64,000 nucleotides of DNA from Sepioteuthis lessoniana (lineage: Eukaryota > Mollusca > Cephalopoda > Myopsida > Loliginidae), in assembly GCA_963585895.1 (NCBI GenBank), contig OY757921.1, positions 80,995,743-81,059,742 of the forward strand. The letters run 5' to 3'. Made by a program: the position numbers and the translations under genes. This document shows positions 44,256-54,395 of the stretch, piece by piece. The first letter of the stretch is position 1. Every line of letters starts with the position of its first letter. The notes beneath the pieces were generated by a model that searched no databases, had not been told where the DNA came from, and saw only the letters and a program-made list of their open reading frames with translations.

Positions 44256-44741
44256 GTATGTGCACTTAACAAACATTTGTTTCCAATTCCTAGTATTTAT
44301 TGTAATTTCTAGAAATCGCTATGCATTTCAACCAAATGTCTTGATTGATGATGATGATGGCGGCTATCGTGTGTGTTTATGAAATTATCGTAAAAATTGT
44401 TTTTAAAAACGTACATTTGGACTTTTTCTTGCATAAATAACTGGTCTGATCGTTTTCAGGTGTTATTTTTATTCTTTTTTTGTTTGTCGCTTCCACTTAC
44501 ATGATTCAAATACTTATTTTTAAGAAAGCGCTAGGAAAACGTCAAACTTTAAGTGGGTGGTTACAAAATGGGGGATCAATTTAAGACGGAAAACCAATGT
44601 AGATTTGAACCTCAGTTTAGGGCCAACTTGCGTAGGTAAAAATAATCTGGGGGGGATCATTAAAGTTCGATTTCAGGGTAACCTCAAATTTCATCATTTG
44701 ATGGATACCTTGAAATTGATCTTGTTTTTTTTATATTGTTA
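44256..44741. other. Intron-like noncoding DNA
   Basis: No feature recognised. Confidence 0.4.
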
Positions 44742-44915
44742 TGCAAACCTTTACATCACTGAATTTATTTCTTTAAGAAACTAATAATGAAGAAATTTCT
44801 CAGAAGACTGAAGAAGCAAGTTTTAAAACAATTCCAGTTCTGTCAGTATTAATTGTGCAATATTCTGAAAAGTTGTTTTTTATGTTGAAAATAAAGTTTA
44901 TACACGCTAAAAAGG
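44742..44915 (+). repeat. Rep-I, copy 1
   Basis: GAATTTATTTCTTTAAGAAA, ACTGAAGAAGCAAGTTT and GAAAATAAAGTTTAT blocks, repeated at 46030-46195. An inverted, decayed copy lies near 45655-45760. Confidence 0.75.
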
Positions 44916-45064
44916 TCTAATTTTAAATTCAGTGTAAAATAAATATATAAAATAATTTGAAGAATGGGAATAACTTTGATTTGTTTATTTGTGGTGGGGG
45001 TATTTTTCTCTCAAATTTGTGACAGCGAAAATCACCTTAAAATAACAAATCCGTAGTAGAAAAA

Positions 45065-45390
45065 TATATCCGTTGTTTATTTTTATCCGAATGGTTACTC
45101 ATTTTCTTTATTTTAGCAAAGATATTTTATTTTTATTATTAAAGTCCTAAGATGATGTGTGGCTGATTTTAATGGGCGATTGTAGATTAAAAGAAGCAAA
45201 AATGTTTTATTCAGCCTAAAATAGTAAAACGGTGAAAACATGGCCCGTCTCATTTGCCTTTGATGTTAACATTTAACAATATTTCATTTAGATTGTCTGA
45301 TTGCTTCAACTTAAGCTTATTTTTATAATCTCTCCGTGTCTTATATACTGTCGTCATTCTTTTCAGTGTTGATTATAGTGTTGGAAGTGA
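45065..45390 (+). repeat. Rep-H, copy 2
   Basis: Direct repeat of 43115-43500. Confidence 0.7.
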
Positions 45391-46029
45391 AAATTACCTT
45401 TTAGTTTTATGCTGAAGTTTAGTTTCGATTTTGATTTTTGATCAGTTGTTAACTTACCTATATAATCACTATAGGTAAGTTAATATTACATTGATCAAAA
45501 TTTATTTATTTATCATATTATATTATAGTATATTTATCAATTCATTATCGCATATTCATTTATTATTATAGAATAATGACTATTAAAAAGATATAGGGAA
45601 AAAAAATCGTAATTTTTTCCCCGCAAACATTGTTTTGACAGTGTTTACAAGACGTATCAATTAAAAAAGTATTTTCATTTGACTTTTATCAAGATTTTAC
45701 TTTAAAATATTGCACATTTAATACTGACAGAATTGGAACTGTTTTTAAACTTTTAAAATGAAATTAAAATAATTATAATAAAACATTTTACTCCAATTAT
45801 AATAATGAAATAAATACCTAATTATATTTTACTTTATAATTAAATTAAAATGATAATTAAATTTTTCCTCGCTGAAGTTATGACTTTTGGCCGTGTTGTT
45901 ATGTAATTTTCTTTAATAATCGCTTGGTATATTTTAACATTTGCTTGGCTGCCTTTATAATAGATGAATAAATAAATAAATAAATACACAAGTTTCCATA
46001 ATTGTGATAAGAAACATTGATATTTTGGT
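45391..46029. other. Very AT-rich noncoding DNA
   Basis: Contains the inverted Rep-I fragment and (AAAT)n near 45965. Confidence 0.5.
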
Positions 46030-46195
46030 AAACCTTTTTATCGCTGAATTTATTTCTTTAAGAAACAAATAATAAAAAAATGTCTCAGAAAACTGAAGAA
46101 GCAAGTTTGAAAACAGATTTTGTCAGTATCAATTGTGCAGTATTCTGAAAAGTTATTTTTTATCTTGAAAATAAAGTTTATTCACGCTAAAAATT
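46030..46195 (+). repeat. Rep-I, copy 2
   Basis: Direct repeat of 44742-44915. Confidence 0.75.
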
Positions 46196-46961
46196 CATTT
46201 TTTTTTTCTTGATGACAAAACGGATTTTTTAAAAGAAACAAAACAAAATATGAAATTTGTGTTGTTAGTTTGATTTTAATTTCTTTTTCTTTTTTTTTTC
46301 GATTTAATTTTAATTCTATTTCAATTTACTTCCTGAATTAAAAAAATTACTTTTAGTTTTATTTTAATAAGGGTAGTCAAAAATAAAGTTTAAAAAAAAA
46401 GTGTCTTAGAAAAAGTTGCATTTAATTTAGTAGTTAAATAAATAAGTAGTATGTTAATTTTATAAAGTAAATTAATTGTGATCCTCACATATTATCATGG
46501 TATTAACTTCAAGTTGTTATTAATATTGCCAATAATAAGTGTTTTGTTATATTTACTCACCTTGTTTAAAGGTATTGATTCAATACCTTTTTAAAACAGT
46601 ATTATCATGTGTGCATGTTTTTTCCCCATTTTTTTTATGTAACTTTTTTCCGCAAAAATTTCATTTGCTGTGTGTTTGTCAGTGTGTACTTAACACACGC
46701 TGTTTTGTCAGTTAAAAAAGGGTCGTAAAAGATTGTTTCAAATTGAATATTATTTCATGAAAATATTGCTTTATTCATAAAAAAACAAAATCATGCATGC
46801 AATTTTCCATCTCTTGAGAATCATATTTTAGTTTGCTCACGCGGCAAATATACTCGATTTTAAATTGGATTTTTTCTGTAACTTAATTCCTGACTCTTTT
46901 ACACTAATTGCAAACCAAAGTATCTTTAAATAATCAGTATTTTACGTGTTATGATTTAAGG

Positions 46962-46996
<35 letters not shown>

Positions 46997-47244
46997 AATA
47001 AATAAACCGTCAATTTTTCATAAGATATCAATATTTGAATATAGATGAACTATGGATTTTAGTTTGTTGTTTGACTTTTAAGTAGAGTTTTTTTTATTTT
47101 TTTTCCCCAAATTATTAGCTTAGAACCTTAGACTATTTGAAAGGATCTGAAATAATACCAGGGTTTAAAATTCAATTAATCTTAACCCAGATGTATTTTT
47201 AGAACATTAGTGAACACGTGTATCACCTTTTATTTATTTTTATT
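46196..47244. other. AT-rich noncoding DNA with poly(A) run
   Basis: A 33-base A run at 46962-46994. No gene. Confidence 0.55.
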
Positions 47245-47338
47245 CGTAATTTACTAAGCTTTTTTGCTTAGATGTGACACACGACCGAATGAATGTGACA
47301 CCCAATGAGACTCGAACTCATTAGTGTAGGCTTGCCAA
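47245..47338 (-). repeat. SINE family E, head truncated
   Basis: TAATTTACTAAGCTTTTTTG and ATGAGACTCGAACTCATTAG. The A-box side is lost. Confidence 0.7.
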
Positions 47339-48424
47339 ATTGTTAGAGGAAGACAATTCCTAAAACAAACACCTAAAACATCTTTGTTTCTTTGGTAAAA
47401 TAGACTAAAAACAGAACTGGCCTCTTTCTCTACTTTCAACATTTTAAAATCAGTATCTTATATTATTTAATTACAAAAACAGTGTTATTTTTATTTCAAT
47501 TTTTTTTTTTACATATACAGAAATTAGATTTAATTGAACTGTTTTTCTCTCTCTCTCTTTCTCTGCTTACTTTTGTCTTTGACGAAATATTTCAACCCAG
47601 GTGAGTTGAGTAAATTAGTCTTTATTTACCACAAAGAATAAGAAGAACAGTGTGTTGTATAATTGCTATTGCAATTTTTTTGTCAATGTCATGTGTCTTT
47701 CTTGTTTTAGGTCAAATAATTTCTTTTTACTTGTGTCCTTTTTTCTTTAAGTGTCAAATGAATCAGGTTTCATTTGTTTGTAGTGATATATTTTTGGTCT
47801 AACAGAAAAAAAAATCGTTCAAGTTTTTAAGACTTAATTGCTTTTTAGTATTTTATGTTTTCTAACAAATACAAATAGACAATTTTTTCCTACTCACTCT
47901 TACTCCATATACTCTGAGTCACTTAACCTTATTTTGTTTATGTCAACATGACCAAGTTTTATTTGTTATTTTAATAGACATTACAACTGCACTAATTTAT
48001 ATGGCTTGAATGCATTTGAATTTTCTTGTCAAGTGGGAACACGGATTTCAAAGTTTTTAATATAATACCCATTGATACAGAAATTTCACAAGGAGTGGTG
48101 GTTATTATTACGAGATTTAAGAAATTCCACACTACAGGATTTTAAGATATAAAATATTTGCGCTATTTAGTTTATTTATTTATTTTTTAAAAACTTATTT
48201 GCAGTATTCATTTTAAAGAAAACATTGGTTAATGAGTTTGTAAACTTTTGAACTAATCATACAATTCATATAAGATTCACAAACAATCCTGGTTTAAATT
48301 AAGTATAAATTATGAATGGATTTTTCACTGTTTTGGTCATGGGTACGCTACTCATGGAGCTTGTCTTGGCCAGGAGTAGCCTGGTGGACCCCTCCCATTC
48401 CTCTCCTTGTCTACAACTGGTTTT
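47339..48424. other. AT-rich noncoding DNA
   Basis: No feature recognised. Confidence 0.5.
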
Positions 48425-48630
48425 CAATCCAGTATTCCTTCTCATGGTCCTGTTGCCATGGCAACATTAAACAGCTCAGTCTGCCCTAATATTTGCCTTG
48501 AGTTGGATGCATACCTTTCCCTAGGGCATTAATGCTATGTGAAATGCACAAAGCCGCGTTCATTATTTGAACTCGTTGTCCACTTCTTACGATAAAAACC
48601 GTTACGCTACGAGCACCTCCATATTAATTG
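48425..48630 (-). repeat. SINE family B, decayed
   Basis: GGGCATTAATGCTATGTGAA and ACCGTTACGCTACGAGCACC mark the body and head in reverse. Confidence 0.65.
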
Positions 48631-48785
48631 CTTAGCAACCAGTAAAAATGTTTTTATTCAGACACCTTTATTGTAAAACAATTAGTATGTGTAAAGTTAT
48701 TAAAGATTGCTAAGAATTCATTGGAAAAGAAAGAAAAATAGTGTTGAATACAATTAAAAGGAACATTGTTTACTGTAGAAGAGAA

Positions 48786-48904
48786 ATGGACTTACCCCCG
48801 GAAAAACGTGCTTGTGTGTGCCTGGCATGCAAAGGCGAAAATGGCTGGTCCAACTTTAATATACATTGTTTACAGGGAATAGCCACTTATTTCGGGACAA
48901 ATGG
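48786..48904 (+). CDS. Possible first coding exon (Cys-containing)
   Basis: ATG at 48786 opens 39 codons plus two bases up to a consensus donor ATGG|GTAAGA at 48905. The peptide has a C-x2-C pair (CVCLACKGENGW) and further Cys. It is GC-richer than the surroundings. It might be the N-terminal half of a zinc finger, but no partner exon with matching phase was found; the CSDH-containing stretch at 57530-57627 needs a different phase. Low confidence. Confidence 0.3.
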
Positions 48905-48924
48905 GTAAGAACAGAATCAAATAC

Positions 48925-49160
48925 TTAATCCCTTCACTACAGACAGGATGTGACACAGTAAAGCTGGTTTTGAATTCAGATTTTTTCCTTCATCTGAACT
49001 GGTTGCCTTACAAAAACTAAAGAATCCAGTATGGACTACCCATAGTTGAGAGGAGAACAGATGGATTCATGCCTTTCCTAACACTATTTGCATAAAGTGA
49101 AATTCAAACAAATTTGAACTCGAATCACAGATTCCGTTTCTTATGATAATGACATACACA
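48925..49160 (-). repeat. SINE family B, decayed
   Basis: AATCCCTTCACTACAGACAG through ACTCGAATCACAGATTCCGT. Confidence 0.6.
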
Positions 49161-49439
49161 AAGTACTTCTCCTTATATAGAATCTAATGGATGTCATGTT
49201 GTTGCTATTTTTATGCAAATCTGTTTAAAAAGAAAAGCTAATTAAGGACCCAAATTTGTGGTCCCAATGTGTTTTGTTTTAAGCAGAATCAACATTGACA
49301 TTTTGGTCAGGTAAATATCTTTTTGGTTAGGTTATTTGGTGAAATAGCATATCACCCCTTGATAGTTATTTAATACCAAATCCTGTTTATATATATATAT
49401 ATATGTATATAATTTAATTTTCAAGCAAGTGAGAGCTCA
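49161..49439. other. AT-rich DNA with (TA)n
   Basis: (TA)n at 49388-49410. Nothing else seen. Confidence 0.5.
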
Positions 49440-50110
49440 TTTGTTTGCATACAGTTAAATGATTTTAAGTATTGCTGTTCATTGTTTACACCATTAATAG
49501 TTTTAAATATTGCTAAAGAATACTAATAATTCTATTTGTAAACAGTTAAATGGGTTCAAGTACTGTTATCTAACACTAATAATTCTATAATCATTTGTTT
49601 TCATGCAGTTAAATGGTTTCAAGTATTGCTATTTATCATTAGTAATTCTATTTATCAAGTTTTTCTCTAGGAAAAAAATTTAACACCAATCATTTGTTTG
49701 CACACTTGTTTCAAGTATTGGTATTTAAGACTGAACCATTCTATTTGACCCATATAACTGGTACTACCATTCTGGGTCAGAGTGGACCTGAAAGTAATGG
49801 TAATGAACTGGTACATCACATTCCACAAACTCCAAGACTGGAGCCTCACCATCAGATGCAGTTTAATGTCATATCCAGAACACTAAATGGTTTTAAGTAT
49901 TGCTGTCTAATACTAATAATTCAATTTAGCATTATTCATTTAGTTGCACACAGTTAAATGGTTTTAAGTATTGCTGTCTAATACAAATAATTCAATTTAG
50001 CATTATTCATTTAGTTGCACACAGTTAAATGGTTTTAAGTATTGCTGTCTAATACTAATAATTCAATTTAACATTAGCCATTTGTTTGCACATTGTTAAA
50101 TGATTTCCCG
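49440..50110 (+). repeat. ~69-bp tandem repeat array interrupted by Rep-A
   Basis: About eight units, each containing CAGTTAAATGGTTTTAAGTA, a TTGCTGTCTAATACTAATAA block and CATTTGTTTGCA. The last three (from about 49888, 49957 and 50027) are nearly identical, the first five are diverged. A Rep-A copy sits at about 49740-49890 in the middle. Confidence 0.85.
49740..49890 (-). repeat. Rep-A dispersed repeat
   Basis: TTCTGGGTCAGAGTGGACCT, AAGTAATGGTAATGAA and CATCAGATGCAGTTTAATGT in reverse. Confidence 0.75.
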
Positions 50111-50111
50111 T

Positions 50112-50600
50112 ATACTGTAATATAATGGCCGAGGGATTTTGTTTTATATATCTTGCCTTTGTGTTTAGTTAGGCTGAGAACCTTTCGGTTCAGTGCATGG
50201 GTTAGTTAGGTGCAAACATGAGCGCAGGTGTTCACGCGTGCGCGGAGCGGACGTGTCATTCAGAGATGTCACAATAAAAATCCCAGATAGAGGATGTGAC
50301 CAGGGATGTGAGTGATGTCACGCACTGAAAGCGTGGGCTGAGATTTGAGAAAAGTCAGTTAGTTGAGTTCCTGCCTTGGAAGAAGAAAGTTGACTTTCGT
50401 TTGCTCGTCGAGGCCTTGCGGCAGGTGTCGCACATAGTTTGGGGCAGATGGAAACGTCGTCATAGAAAGATTGTGCCTCTCTCTTCCTTGTTGAAAAACC
50501 TTTTAACTCAAAGGTAATAAAAAGTTTCGTACCTGAACTAAGAAGTTGTAAGTTTTTTTGTGTTTCGGGATTCCTATGTTATCTATATGTGTGTTATGAA
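50112..50600 (+). repeat. Possible solo LTR
   Basis: An isolated GC/CpG-rich block (GTTCACGCGTGCGCGGAGCG) starting near TGTAATATAATGGCC and ending after an AATAAA at 50516 and a T-rich stretch. The order promoter-like, GC-rich leader, poly(A) signal resembles an LTR. Target duplication and exact ends were not found. Confidence 0.3.
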
Positions 50601-50674
50601 CATTCTATGTACATTTCACATATCCGTATCATGTGTATGTTATAATACTTGATGATTAAACAGTTCTATTTAAT

Positions 50675-50870
50675 CTATAGATGGGATCTTAACAGGTACT
50701 ACCTAGGAGTGATGGCAATGAAGGGGTATTCCGCATTCTCCAAAGCTCCAGGATTGGAGCCTTACTATCAGATAGTTTAACGTCATAGTTAGGACACTCG
50801 TTTGGCAGGGGGTCCTTTTACCCCTCTGCAGAGATGCAGTTGACATGTTTTATGGCTCCAGCCTACTGGA
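50675..50870 (-). repeat. Rep-A dispersed repeat
   Basis: ATCTATAGATGGGATCTTAA, core GTGATGGCAATGAAGGGG and a decayed head. Confidence 0.75.
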
Positions 50871-50937
50871 CTGTAAATATTTCTTACATTACAAAATTTG
50901 AATCTGTTATTGAGGTAGTTAGAGTCAATGCTTCAAA

Positions 50938-51200
50938 ACCGGTCCATTGGCCTAGCAGTTAGAGTGTTCGCCAATGGCCTGGGAGACTGGCGTTCAATCC
51001 CAGGTCAAGTCATACCAAAGACTCAAAAATTGTACTTGATGCTTCCTTGCTTAACACTCAGCATTATAAGTTATGGATCAAGGGTAAAGTGGAGCAATCC
51101 AAGGAAAGGAGTATTGCCCTTCCCTACACCTTGGTGTAGTAGCTATTGAAAAGGGAGCTTTCGAGTCACCCTTGACTATGGTCGCCATCTTTACTTACAG
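50938..51200 (+). repeat. SINE family D, full length
   Basis: tRNA-like head CATTGGCCTAGCAGTTAGAG (box A) and TGGCGTTCAATCCCAGGTCA (box B), body with TAACACTCAGCATTATAAGT and ACACCTTGGTGTAGTAGCTA. The best copy for defining the family. Confidence 0.85.
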
Positions 51201-51284
51201 TAAATTCTAGACAACAAGTCTTATGTGGCTTTGTGATAAATCTAGAATTTTCTTTCTTTTGAAGAGTTTACCCTTTATTTAACC

Positions 51285-51450
51285 TACATGGTCAGCGGGG
51301 CCTTGAATGTACCGACTAAATTCCCTACAGAGATGTAAAACTCTTTTCCCTCAAAAAAGCGAGGGTGTCAGGTATAACACTAAACTACATCTGGTGGTGA
51401 GGCTCCAATTCTGGAGAATTTTGGGAGTGTGGAGTTGTCCCTTTGTTGCC
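51285..51450 (+). repeat. Rep-A dispersed repeat, truncated
   Basis: Head AGCGGGGCCTTGAATGTACC, CTGGTGGTGAGGCTCCAATT and part of the core. Confidence 0.7.
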
Positions 51451-51794
51451 ATTACTCCCAGGGATTGTGCATATGACACTAGGTCAGTTTAAAGTGGGGT
51501 GCTCTGCAGGAAGCAGGTCTCCCGAGGAGAGAGGTACAGAAATTGCTTATGTTCCTTTGGCATTCTTCTTCTAGGTTGTCTGAGGCACCAGGCAATAAAC
51601 CCAGCTCTTATCCTTTTTAGGTGAAATGCTAGGTGCTGCCTAAGAGGAAGGCTTCCGAGAAGTAAGCTTGATTAATTTTTCAATACTTGAAACCTTGTAA
51701 TTGCGTAGAAATTATTTGTATTAATAATGATTATTTGAAGCGAAAATTGTCTTCAAATGATTGTCATTAGTTATTTGAAAATATAATTACTTGC

Positions 51795-51855
51795 AAAAAA
51801 AAGACTGATTTTGGCATTAAATAACCCAATAAGGGTTGACATACTGTAAAAAAAC
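51795..51855 (+). repeat. SINE family C, 3' tail
   Basis: TTGGCATTAAATAACCC and GGGTTGACATACTG. Confidence 0.55.
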
Positions 51856-52520
51856 AACAAACTAGTGAACACCATAAGATCGCTACTATTCTCTCACTAT
51901 CTGCATCAACCAAACAGGTAAAGTCCATATAATGGTTCACTTACCTGGGTTGTGTGATTATCCTCTGATGCCAGGATTGACAAAGAGGCTGATAACTGAT
52001 TTTACTAGCACATCTGTAATCGTAACAATCTCAAGAAAAATACCAATAATCCTGACCACCTTCTTGAAAATTGAGAAAATATTTATTACTTCAAAATAGA
52101 GTTAAGGAAATAACTCTTCAGGCTGAGCTTGAAGAGCCTTATCCTTGGAGACACCATAGTCTCAAAATTACATTTTTTTCTGATCTGTTTCAAAAAGAAA
52201 GTATGGACTGGACTGATTTTCTCAGTTAATGGAAGAAAGGAGACACTTTTTAATTTATGATTTCATGTGTGTCCCAAACTACTCAGCTGACTTGAATTTG
52301 TATTTCTCAAATGACATTTAATTCACAGACTTGTTTCAGCAATTATTATTTTTGACCTGCCAATTATTATCTGCAGATATTTGACACATCTACTATCCAG
52401 TATACTGAGGGTGGTTGGAGCTATTATGTCACATTTTGTATCAAGAAAATTACATGGCATCTGACAATCTGTAAATAAAATGGTTATTGTAAAATGTAAT
52501 CATTAACAAATAAGATCTAG
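51856..52520. other. AT-rich noncoding DNA
   Basis: No feature recognised. Confidence 0.5.

Positions 52521-52560
<40 letters not shown>
52521..52560. repeat. (CA)n(TA)n microsatellite
   Basis: CA then TA units, flanked on both sides by AGATCTA. Confidence 0.95.
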
Positions 52561-52974
52561 AGATCTACAGTATTGGACAAAACTTCCCAGACAGCTGACA
52601 TAAATTTTTTTATTAATTTCAACTTATCTTTTAGTTGTTGTGATGTTGCAGTGCACTACTGCTGCTTTATTGCTCTAATAATTTTTATATCTTCAGATGC
52701 AGTGGTTTTTCTTTTGTGGTTACAACCTTCTTTTTTTATAATTTCTAGTTTTCTTATGATTTCATAGGAAAATATCAGTTGATGAAAGATGGTGATTCTT
52801 ATAAAATGACTCTCCACAGTTGTATGCCACAATTTGACCTTTTTCAAATTCAGACAACTGCTTACATGCAAAGGACTAATCACAAATTAGGATATCAAAG
52901 AAAATAAAATTGTAAGAAATTTCCTATTTTTTTGTATTTCTGATACTTTGATAATAACAATTTTAATATAGTAT
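52561..52974. other. AT-rich noncoding DNA
   Basis: No feature recognised. Confidence 0.5.
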
Positions 52975-53225
52975 ATATTTACCCAACTTCTGTGCCACAA
53001 GTAGGATGTAAGCCAAGGTCAATTTGTTAAGCAGAGTAAAATGTATTTGAATTTAGACTTTTCCTTTTCCTAGAGTGGTTGCATAATTAAGGCCCTACTT
53101 TTTACTTATGGTTAAGGAGAGTGCAGAGATCATATGGATTCATGATTTTCCCATGGGCAATAGTGTGAAATGAAATGCACAGAGCCTCATTCAGAATTTG
53201 AACTTAGGTTGCTGATTTTTTAAAT
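52975..53225 (-). repeat. SINE family B, decayed
   Basis: TTACCCAACTTCTGTGCCAC, GTCAATTTGTTAAGCAGAGT and CAGAATTTGAACTTAGGTTG. Confidence 0.7.
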
Positions 53226-53399
53226 AGAGTAATGCATTCCTCTTTAAAAGATACTTTGTTATAAATATGATTGTCACTTTAAGGACACTTTTTAAAATCA
53301 ACTTTTATGTTTTGCTGATAATAAAGTGGAGAAAGTTCATTTTTAATTGAAGTAGTTTCAATAGACAAAAGACATAATAGTCTCTCATTAGAAATTCGG

Positions 53400-53632
53400 A
53401 TGAAGATCATATAGTTGCTTGCAAATTATTGGTGTTGATAAGAATACTTGAAATCATATAAGTGTGTTAAAAATGTTTATTATCAAATAGAAGTAATTAT
53501 TTTAAACCATATAATTGTGTTTGAATTATTAATATACTTGAAACCATACAACTATATATGAATTATTTGTATTAGATAGAAATACATGATATCATATAAC
53601 TGTGTGCAAACAAATGATTATAGACAACTTTG
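53400..53632 (-). repeat. Inverted copies of the 69-bp motif
   Basis: ATACTTGAAATCATATAAGT, ATACTTGAAACCATACAACT and TGTGTGCAAACAAATGATTA are reverse complements of the motif at 49440-50110, spaced about 55-65 bp. Confidence 0.65.
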
Positions 53633-53634
53633 CA

Positions 53635-53790
53635 TTCTGGGCATGGTAGTAACCCCCCCCCCCCCAACTTGATGGTGAGGCTCCAGTTTTGGAACTCAAA
53701 GAAGTGTGGAATATCCTTTTATTATCATTACTTTCAGTTTGATCTGGAGTGGTACTGCATATTATAGTTCCATTCATGGTCAATTTAAAA
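53635..53790 (+). repeat. Rep-A dispersed repeat
   Basis: Starts right after a 69-bp motif unit: TTCTGGGCATGGTAGTAACC, a C10 run, GATGGTGAGGCTCCAGTTTT, decayed core. Confidence 0.7.
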
Positions 53791-54067
53791 ATGAATTAAT
53801 TTTGAACTCTCCTGACACACAAAATTCAAGATAGATGGAAATCTAATTCAGCTTCACAGTTTGTGTTGTGATATACTGGAACGTTATAAAAATGCCGAAT
53901 CCATGGTTCTTCACATGTAGTCAGTCCAGCAATCATTTGTAACTATCAGTTTTATTCAAAATTTTTCTGCAAGAATGTATTAATCAAAAATTCGAATAAT
54001 CTTTCTTTCATTCACATAAACATCTCCATTTTGTTTTTTTGATATCCATTTAACCTGTTAACTGTTG

Positions 54068-54395
54068 TTACTTCTCAGCAGAAATGCAGTCAGTGTATTC
54101 TACAGCACCAGCTAACTGGGCTGACAAACTATTAGTATTAGATAGGAATACTTGAAACTATATAACTTTTTAAACAAAAGGTTATTTTATTATTAGCAGC
54201 AGCAGTAGTAGTAGTTACTAAAACCATATTAATGCTTGAAATACTTAAAACCATATTGTATACTAACTTAATATTAGATAGGAATTATTAATTATTAGTA
54301 CTAAAATTGTTACTTGAAGCTATAACTGTTTACAAATAATCATTATCATTAGTTACTTGAAACCATATAATTGCTTGTGAAAAAAAAAACAAAAA
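54068..54395 (-). repeat. Rep-A head fragment and 69-bp motif units
   Basis: 54068-54125 is the Rep-A head in reverse (CAGTCAGTGTATTCTACAGC). 54126-54395 holds inverted 69-bp motif units (GGAATACTTGAAACTATATA; GTTACTTGAAACCATATAAT). Confidence 0.55.

Noticed and set aside
49440-50110. CRISPR-like regular repeats
   Set aside because: Units are contiguous and diverged, with no unique spacers, in a eukaryotic genome.
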